Shown: positions 7,182 to 11,655 of the stretch, piece after piece
Layout: every line of letters begins with the position of its first letter
Position numbering within the stretch: position 1 is the stretch's first letter
NCBI GenBank assembly: GCA_903970455.1
Contig: CAJCIW010000026.1
Span: 1 to 11,655 of the forward strand
Direction of reading: 5' to 3'
DNA from: Verrucomicrobiota bacterium
Lineage (GTDB): Bacteria; Chlamydiota; Chlamydiia; Chlamydiales; Rhabdochlamydiaceae
Length of the DNA: 11,655 nt
Position numbers and translations under genes: made by a program
The notes under the pieces: generated by a model
Seen by the model: only the letters and a program-made list of their open reading frames with translations
Database searches by the model: none
Told to the model about the DNA's origin: nothing

Positions 7182-7380
7182 CGATTTTAGTGAAAAGATC
7201 TTAAAAGCTCATGCAAGAAGCTTCCAAAGAGCCCTTGAAACAGCTGTCCGCACAGGTACTGCTCTTGTTTTTACTCGTAATGGGAAAATCGTAGAGGTCA
7301 AACCGCCCTATCGTTATGAGCTTGTGCCTATCAAAGCTGCCAAGAAAAAAAAGGCAGAATCACGGCATCGCAAAAAATAA
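7174..7380 (+). CDS. Small basic protein, putative antitoxin partner of the zeta-like gene
   Basis: A 68-residue protein with a helical N-terminal half (about 5-25), a short strand-rich segment TGTALVFTRNGKIVEVKPP (28-46) and a very basic, lysine/arginine-rich tail (54-68). Its ATG lies 8 bp inside the end of the toxin-like gene and has AAGG (7164-7167) six bases upstream, so translation is probably coupled. An upstream in-frame start at 7138 has no better site and would overlap the toxin gene more. A COG4185-type gene with a tiny overlapping partner suggests an antitoxin, but I recognise no known antitoxin fold. The basic tail could bind nucleic acid and allow autoregulation. Role is inferred from context. 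Confidence 0.6.
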   Translation: MNDDFSEKILKAHARSFQRALETAVRTGTALVFTRNGKIVEVKPPYRYELVPIKAAKKKKAESRHRKK

Positions 7381-7430
7381 TCGATTTTTCCCCAAATTTC
7401 CCCCCACTTGCTCGCAAAAGTCAGCAACAG

Positions 7431-7540
7431 TAGCTATCCGCGGTACCCGTCCCAGCCAATAGGAATGCTGGGAGACCCAAAGCCTCTATAGCTTATTCCT
7501 CCGCGATAGAACACTATCGATAACAAAAATTTTGTTGTCA
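7431..7540 (+). promoter_or_regulatory. Structured leader region upstream of the purine operon
   Basis: Hand folding shows a closing helix of CTAT plus CGCGG (7434-7437, 7439-7443; C7438 bulged) with CCGCG plus ATAG (7501-7509). Inside are a hairpin CCCAGC/GCTGGG (7451-7456 with 7467-7472) and a small AAGC/GCTT hairpin (7480-7483 with 7491-7494), giving a three-way-junction shape. The 3' strand of the closing helix can instead form CGATAG/CTATCG (7504-7509 with 7514-7519). An AT-rich hairpin AACAAAA/TTTTGTT follows (7522-7536). The mutually exclusive folds are what one expects of a cis-regulatory RNA, but the sequence does not match the purine riboswitch or any other class I know. The promoter was not identified with confidence. 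Confidence 0.35.
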
Positions 7541-7605
7541 AGGAGTTCGGCAAGAAAAAAATTGAAGTAAAAGCTAAACTATTTCAAGCTGTTTCTTTCT
7601 ATTTC

Positions 7606-7614
7606 GGGGAGGGG
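7606..7614 (+). promoter_or_regulatory. Strong ribosome binding site of purN
   Basis: GGGGAGGGG ends four bases before the ATG at 7619. It is the strongest Shine-Dalgarno-like stretch in the window and fixes the start at 7619 rather than at the internal ATG at 7697, even though family homology only begins near the latter. Confidence 0.75.
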
Positions 7615-7618
7615 CCTG

Positions 7619-8566
7619 ATGTCTGTTGCGCAATGCAACCAGTTTGGAGTCCGACACGATCAACTCATCTATCAAAACAAGGATCCTGAAAGAAAAATGC
7701 GTGTTGTCCTAGGTGGATCGGGGGAAGGGAGCACAATTCGGGCTTTGTTGGAATACGAAAGAAGGGAGCGTCCCAATTGGGTCATTCAAGCTCTTTTTAC
7801 AGCGACTTTCGCAAAAAGTAACACGCCGTCTAAAATTTCTCAAATTGGCCGAGAATATGAAATTCCCGTCATTTCTTTAGAAAAATCGTACGGAGAGTTT
7901 TCCAAAGAGGAGCGTGCGCAAGACGCATCATTGTCAGCGGAAAAAATTAGAGTTTTATTTCACAACATCATCCTACAGAAGCTAAACGATTTAAAAGTAG
8001 AATGCGATCTGGTCGGTTTAGCAGGATACATGCTGATTGTCCCGGATGAATTTATCAAGCACTTCAATCATGCTGTGATTAACAGCCATCCCGCTGATCC
8101 CCAAAAATATAAAGGGAAAAATGCTGTCCTAGATGCCCTTTCCTCAGGTGAAAAGGGGAGTTATACGGTCATTCATTGCGTGACATCAAAAATGGACGAG
8201 GGATTAGAGCTAGTGCGGGGCAAATTTGTCCCTTATACGGGAGGAGATCCCGTTACCGAAGAGAAAGCAAACGCACATCAGCAAAAACAAAAATTAAAAA
8301 GCGATTTCCCAGCTTATATCGAAGCATTAAATGCGATAGCCGCCGGAAAATTGGGATTTCACGGTCCACTATACCACGCGCAGGAAGGTTTTGTAAATTT
8401 GGACTCTGCGAGGCAAAGCAAAATCGAAGCGAAGCGGCCGAACGAGGAAGACCATTCCCGAATAGGGAAGGCTGACGAGAAGGATCGATTTGGCAAAGCC
8501 GCAGCCAGTCCAAATTCACAAAACGTGACGGAGTGTGGTAAAATCAATATGGAGAATTATGTTTAA
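7619..8566 (+). CDS. purN: Phosphoribosylglycinamide formyltransferase (GAR transformylase), with repeat-encoded tail
   Basis: Transfers the formyl group of 10-formyl-tetrahydrofolate to GAR, giving FGAR, in de novo purine synthesis. It has 315 residues against about 190-215 for typical PurN. Visible: a glycine-rich phosphate loop GGSGEGST (32-39, diverged from the usual SGxGSN), LAGYMLIVPDEF (134-145), the catalytic pair Asn155/His157 in INSHPA, and Asp193 in the TVIHCVTSKMDEG segment. A 26-residue N-terminal extension of unknown role precedes the first strand. Residues about 258-302 are encoded by a 135-bp inverted repeat (8389-8523), so the enzyme proper ends near residue 257. Unlike its two downstream neighbours, it has no hydrophobic leader. 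The stop overlaps the purM-purD start by 8 bp, so the genes form one operon. The family call is sound; the diverged loop leaves a small chance of another formyltransferase. Confidence 0.85.
   Translation: MSVAQCNQFGVRHDQLIYQNKDPERKMRVVLGGSGEGSTIRALLEYERRERPNWVIQALFTATFAKSNTPSKISQIGREYEIPVISLEKSYGEFSKEERAQDASLSAEKIRVLFHNIILQKLNDLKVECDLVGLAGYMLIVPDEFIKHFNHAVINSHPADPQKYKGKNAVLDALSSGEKGSYTVIHCVTSKMDEGLELVRGKFVPYTGGDPVTEEKANAHQQKQKLKSDFPAYIEALNAIAAGKLGFHGPLYHAQEGFVNLDSARQSKIEAKRPNEEDHSRIGKADEKDRFGKAAASPNSQNVTECGKINMENYV
8389..8523. repeat. 135-bp imperfect inverted repeat (MITE-like) inside the 3' end of purN
   Basis: The terminal arms TTTTGTAAATTTGGACT (8389-8405) and, on the opposite strand, TTTTGTGAATTTGGACT (8523 down to 8507) match at 16 of 17 positions. 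Inner similarity continues with CTGCG and AAATCGA blocks on both arms. A central hairpin TTCCC/GGGAA lies at 8455-8469. GGCAAAGC also occurs in direct orientation at 8412-8419 and 8492-8499. There is no room for a transposase, so this resembles a MITE or other non-autonomous palindromic repeat. It keeps the purN frame open throughout (135 bp is a multiple of three) and supplies the coding sequence for about 45 residues. Copy number elsewhere cannot be judged here. Confidence 0.75.
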
Positions 8567-10955
8567 ATGCCTGATCCTTTTCTTATTGCCGTTCGCAATG
8601 ATCTGCGGAGAGACATATCGTGAGGCGGGAGTAGATATCGATGCTGGAGATGCTCTCGTGGAAAGCATTAAACCTCTTGCAGCACTCACCGCGAGACGGG
8701 GTGGGGATGCTATGCTGGGTGGCTTCGGCGCTTTTTTTGACCTTGCTCAAATCGATTACGAAGATCCTATTCTCGTCAGTACGACAGATGGTGTGGGGAC
8801 CAAGTTAAAAATTGCTCAGGCAATGAAAAATCACAAAACGATCGGTATTGATTTGGTGGCAATGTCTGTGAATGATCTGATCGTGCATGGGGCTGAGCCC
8901 CTCTTTTTTCTCGATTACTACGCAACGGGGGCTTTAAATGTTGCGGAAGCGACAGAGGTCATTGAAGGAATTGCAAAGGGGTGTCAGCAAAGCGGATGCG
9001 TTCTCAGCGGAGGGGAGACGGCGGAGATGCCTGGTTTCTATGCGCCGGAAGAATATGACCTTGCCGGATTTGCTGTAGGGGTCGTCGAACGATCCCAATG
9101 GCTGCCAAAACTTCAATCGATCGAAAACGGAGACGTCGTTCTTGGATTAGCTTCTTCAGGAGTGCACTCTAACGGCTTTTCATTAATCCGCTCGATTCTG
9201 CATCGGCAGAAAATCGATTTGGCCGCTCCTGTTCCATTTCCTTCCTCTCATCGAACGGTAGGGGAGGCCCTTTTGCAACCGACGAGAATCTATGTACGCC
9301 CTCTTTTGCCTCTGATTAAAAAAGGTTTGATAAAGGCGATGGCTCATATCACCGGAGGGGGACTTATTGAAAATATTCCACGGATACTACCAGAACACGC
9401 CGCCGTGGAACTCAACGCTAACGAATGGGAAATACCCTCGATCTTTCATTGGATTGCCCAGTTGGGAAACGTGAATGAGAAGGAGATGCAACGCACATTC
9501 AACTTGGGGATTGGGATGGCATTGATTGTTGCAGAACATGAGGCAGCAAATGTACAGAAGGAGTTAGAACAAAGCGGTGAAAGGGTATTTAGAATTGGAA
9601 AAGTTATCCCCGTTGAATCTCAGCAAGAGAAAGTGTTCATTCAAAACTATCCTAAGAGCCGTAGAAAGATCTTGGTTGTAGGAGGAGGGGGAAGAGAACA
9701 TGCTCTTGCTTGGAAGATAGCGCAATCCCCGCTTGTAGAGAGGGTGTTCGTTGCGCCAGGAAACGGAGGAACGTCTGAGGAGAGAAAAGTAGAAAATATT
9801 CCTCTGCATCCAACCGACATCGATGGGCTTATCGCCTTTGCTCAAAAAAATGGGGTCGATTTTATTCTACCTGGCTCCGAGGTCTCTTTGGATGCGGGAA
9901 TTGTAGATGCCTCTTCCGAAGCAGGATTGCGCTGTTTTGGCCCAACCAGGAAAGGTGCTCGTCTTGAAACTTCAAAAATTTTTAGCAAAGAATTTATGAA
10001 ACTGCATTCTATTCCCACAGCTCGCTACCAAAGCTTCTCTGATTTTCAAGAGGCGAGCCTCTATGTTCAACAGCAAAAGATGCCCATTGTAATCAAGGCG
10101 GATGGGCTGGCGGGCGGTAAAGGAGTCATCATTGCTAAAGATCAAGGGGAAGCATTGGCCGCCTTAAGGCAAATGATGATCGACACAGCTTTTGCAGATG
10201 CGGGTGAAAGAGTTGTCATCGAAGAATTTCTCGAAGGGGAAGAACTCACCTTTATCGTTGCTACAGACGGAGAGACCATTCTTCCCCTGGCAACTTCCCA
10301 AGATCATAAAAAACGAGACAATGGGGATCGAGGTCCGAATACCGGTGGTATGGGAGCCTACTCTCCTGTTTCCCTTTTTACGGGGGAGATGGAAATAGAG
10401 ATCCTTCAAAAAATCATGATGCCTGCTATTCACGGCATGGCCGAGGAGGGATGCCCGTATCGGGGGTTTCTCTATGCTGGACTCATGATCACGAAAGAGG
10501 GACCCAAAGTATTGGAATTTAATTGCCGTTTGGGAGACCCGGAAGCTCAGGCTATTTTGATCCGTTTGCAATCGGATTTAATACCGGTTTGCGATGCAGT
10601 CATTGATGGAAGGTTAAATACAATTTCACTTCAGTGGGATCCCCGATCTGCGCTTTGTGTCGTGTTGACTACAGGGGATTATCCCGGTTCTTCCCATGGA
10701 AAAGATCGTATTCAAGGATTATCCGGGCCAGATGGGAATGATCTGAAGATTTTTCATGCGCAGAGCATCAAAGTGGATAATGATTTTTATACCGCTGGTG
10801 GTCGCATCCTTTCCGTAACAGCTTTAGGAAACTGTATTGAAGAGGCTCATGATAGAGCCTATGAATCGGTCCGGCATATCGAATGGCCGCGCATCCATTT
10901 TCGCTCCGACATTGGTTTTAAGGAGTTGGCGCGTTCCCAGCGAGATCAAAAATAA
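8559..10955 (+). CDS. PurM-PurD fusion (AIR synthetase / GAR synthetase) with N-terminal signal-like segment
   Basis: Bifunctional purine enzyme of 798 residues. Residues about 19-360 are PurM (FGAM to AIR, ATP-dependent): EAGVDIDAGDALV, STTDGVGTKLKIA (74-86), GIDLVAMSVNDL (96-107), SGGETAEMPG (150-159), ITGGGLIENIPR (264-275). After a short linker, residues about 369-798 are PurD (PRA plus glycine to GAR, ATP-dependent): VVGGGGREHALAW (373-385), ATP-grasp segments VIKADGLAGGKGV (511-523), VIEEFLEGEE (553-562), GPNTGGMGAYSP (592-603) and FNCRLGDPEAQ (654-664). The usual GPExPL motif reads LPGSEVSLDAG (437-447). The protein starts MFKCLILFLLPFAMICGE, resembling a signal peptide or membrane anchor, where PurM normally has a short hydrophilic start. 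GGAG four bases before 8559 supports this start. An ATG at 8598 would give a normal cytosolic PurM but has no Shine-Dalgarno site. Confidence 0.93.
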   Translation: MFKCLILFLLPFAMICGETYREAGVDIDAGDALVESIKPLAALTARRGGDAMLGGFGAFFDLAQIDYEDPILVSTTDGVGTKLKIAQAMKNHKTIGIDLVAMSVNDLIVHGAEPLFFLDYYATGALNVAEATEVIEGIAKGCQQSGCVLSGGETAEMPGFYAPEEYDLAGFAVGVVERSQWLPKLQSIENGDVVLGLASSGVHSNGFSLIRSILHRQKIDLAAPVPFPSSHRTVGEALLQPTRIYVRPLLPLIKKGLIKAMAHITGGGLIENIPRILPEHAAVELNANEWEIPSIFHWIAQLGNVNEKEMQRTFNLGIGMALIVAEHEAANVQKELEQSGERVFRIGKVIPVESQQEKVFIQNYPKSRRKILVVGGGGREHALAWKIAQSPLVERVFVAPGNGGTSEERKVENIPLHPTDIDGLIAFAQKNGVDFILPGSEVSLDAGIVDASSEAGLRCFGPTRKGARLETSKIFSKEFMKLHSIPTARYQSFSDFQEASLYVQQQKMPIVIKADGLAGGKGVIIAKDQGEALAALRQMMIDTAFADAGERVVIEEFLEGEELTFIVATDGETILPLATSQDHKKRDNGDRGPNTGGMGAYSPVSLFTGEMEIEILQKIMMPAIHGMAEEGCPYRGFLYAGLMITKEGPKVLEFNCRLGDPEAQAILIRLQSDLIPVCDAVIDGRLNTISLQWDPRSALCVVLTTGDYPGSSHGKDRIQGLSGPDGNDLKIFHAQSIKVDNDFYTAGGRILSVTALGNCIEEAHDRAYESVRHIEWPRIHFRSDIGFKELARSQRDQK

Positions 10956-11655
10956 TGAAAATAATTATATTTTTCACTCTAGCGATTCTGTTTTGTTGGA
11001 AAACAGAATCCCTCGTTTTGTATGGGGAGAAAATCCCCAGAGGAACCTCTTCATTGCAACGGATCGAACGCGCCGTTCAGAATATTGACAGCGCTATCGT
11101 TCAACTCGATGCCCAGTTCATTTATTTTGTCGATCTCATAGCCCCTTTACATCAAGAGGAGTTGGATAAACTGTGCAAGATACTCAATGCAACCCTTGCT
11201 CAAAGTAGAATCAACGATGAGGGCTTTCAGGCTCTTGTCATTCCCCGCTTAGGTACAGTATCTCCCTGGTCATCGAAGGCAACAGATATCTTGAGAAATT
11301 GCGGAATAGAAAATATTCGTAGGATTGAAAAAGGAAAGATTTACTTCTTGCGTTCTAAGGAAGAACTCAATTTAGCAGCTGTCGCTCCTGTGTTGCATGA
11401 CAAAATGGTGGAAAGCTTTTTAGAGAATATTGAGCAGGGGAAACATGTTTTTACCCACTCTGAGCCCGCCCCTTTTTCTTTGGTCGCCAAGGAAAAAGAG
11501 ATTCTCGAAGAAACAAACAAAAGGCTCGGATTAGCTTTGTCTCCTCAGGAAATAGAGTATCTACTTAATAGTTATGAAGAGTTGGGCCGTGGTATTTCCG
11601 ATGTGGAATTGATGACATTTGCGCAGGTCAATTCTGAGCATTGCCGCCACAAGAT
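10955..11655 (+). CDS. purL: FGAM synthase, large single-chain type, 5' part, with N-terminal signal-like segment
   Basis: Converts FGAR to FGAM using ATP and glutamine. 233 complete codons are visible; the gene runs off the right edge, and the whole protein should be near 1,300 residues if it follows the E. coli type. Similarity to E. coli PurL starts at IPRGTSSLQRI (27-37) and continues through FVDLIAPL (58-65), PRLGTVSPWSSKATDI (97-112), LHDKMVES (147-154), LGLALSPQEIEYL (191-203) and FAQVNSEHCRHK (222-233). The E. coli protein starts about at RGS, so residues 1-24 are extra: a lysine, then a hydrophobic core IIIFFTLAILFCW (3-15), then KTES, a plausible Sec signal peptide. The ATG shares its A with the purM-purD stop (TAATG), supporting coupled translation and this start. 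The next possible starts lack any ribosome binding site. The SD before 10955 is weak. Confidence 0.92.
   Translation, partial: MKIIIFFTLAILFCWKTESLVLYGEKIPRGTSSLQRIERAVQNIDSAIVQLDAQFIYFVDLIAPLHQEELDKLCKILNATLAQSRINDEGFQALVIPRLGTVSPWSSKATDILRNCGIENIRRIEKGKIYFLRSKEELNLAAVAPVLHDKMVESFLENIEQGKHVFTHSEPAPFSLVAKEKEILEETNKRLGLALSPQEIEYLLNSYEELGRGISDVELMTFAQVNSEHCRHK

Noticed and set aside
4410..7380. attL/attR pair of an integrative element at tRNA-Asn
   Set aside because: No repeat of the tRNA 3' end of useful length was seen downstream; the nearest likeness (near 6259) is only a few bases.
7434..7509. Known purine riboswitch
   Set aside because: The three-way-junction outline is similar, but the conserved junction and loop sequences of the purine aptamer are not present.
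1..11655. CRISPR arrays, rRNA genes, complete insertion sequences
   Set aside because: No regularly spaced repeats, no rRNA signature and no transposase reading frame were seen on either strand.

Overview
The window looks like chromosome of a Chlamydiota member, most likely one of the environmental, amoeba-associated (Chlamydia-like) lineages. The main argument is gene order as I recall it: metG followed by a RecD2-type helicase gene is also the arrangement in Chlamydia (metG/recD_1). A moderate-GC genome with a de novo purine operon does not fit the small human-pathogenic Chlamydia genomes. This assignment is inference. A search with the MetRS or RecD2 proteins would settle it.

Left part (1-4435), conserved housekeeping: the 3' end of metG (methionyl-tRNA synthetase with a C-terminal tRNA-binding domain), a beta-carbonic anhydrase gene that starts on the base after the metG stop, and a convergent recD2 helicase gene whose end overlaps the carbonic anhydrase gene by 23 bp. 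A 34-bp palindrome lies just upstream of recD2. A clean tRNA-Asn(GUU) gene follows, with a possible promoter and a long stem-loop after it.

Middle part (about 4440-7380), accessory and lower in GC by eye: a minus-strand gene for a Clp/HSP100 D2-type AAA+ ATPase that lacks the usual N-domain and D1 and carries an unrecognised C-terminal domain; a roughly 400-bp stretch with no convincing gene; and a two-gene cassette of a zeta-toxin-like P-loop protein (COG4185 type) and a small basic partner, probably a toxin-antitoxin pair. Its position beside a tRNA gene suggests acquired DNA, but I found no integrase and no duplicated tRNA end.

Right part (about 7430-11655), purine operon: a structured leader, then purN (GAR transformylase), a purM-purD fusion (AIR synthetase plus GAR synthetase in one chain) and purL (large single-chain FGAM synthase, cut by the window edge). 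The genes overlap by 8 and 1 bp, so they are probably translationally coupled. Together they would cover PRA to GAR (PurD), GAR to FGAR (PurN), FGAR to FGAM (PurL) and FGAM to AIR (PurM). A 135-bp MITE-like inverted repeat has been absorbed into the 3' end of purN and encodes its last 45 or so residues before the tail.

The most striking observation is that both PurM-PurD and PurL begin with a short, strongly hydrophobic, signal-peptide-like segment in place of the usual cytosolic N-terminus. If these are real export signals, ATP-dependent purine enzymes would be leaving the bacterial cytoplasm, possibly towards the host. This is the best candidate in the window for an undescribed system. It is inference from sequence and has a clear alternative: an internal start at 8598 would remove the signal from PurM.
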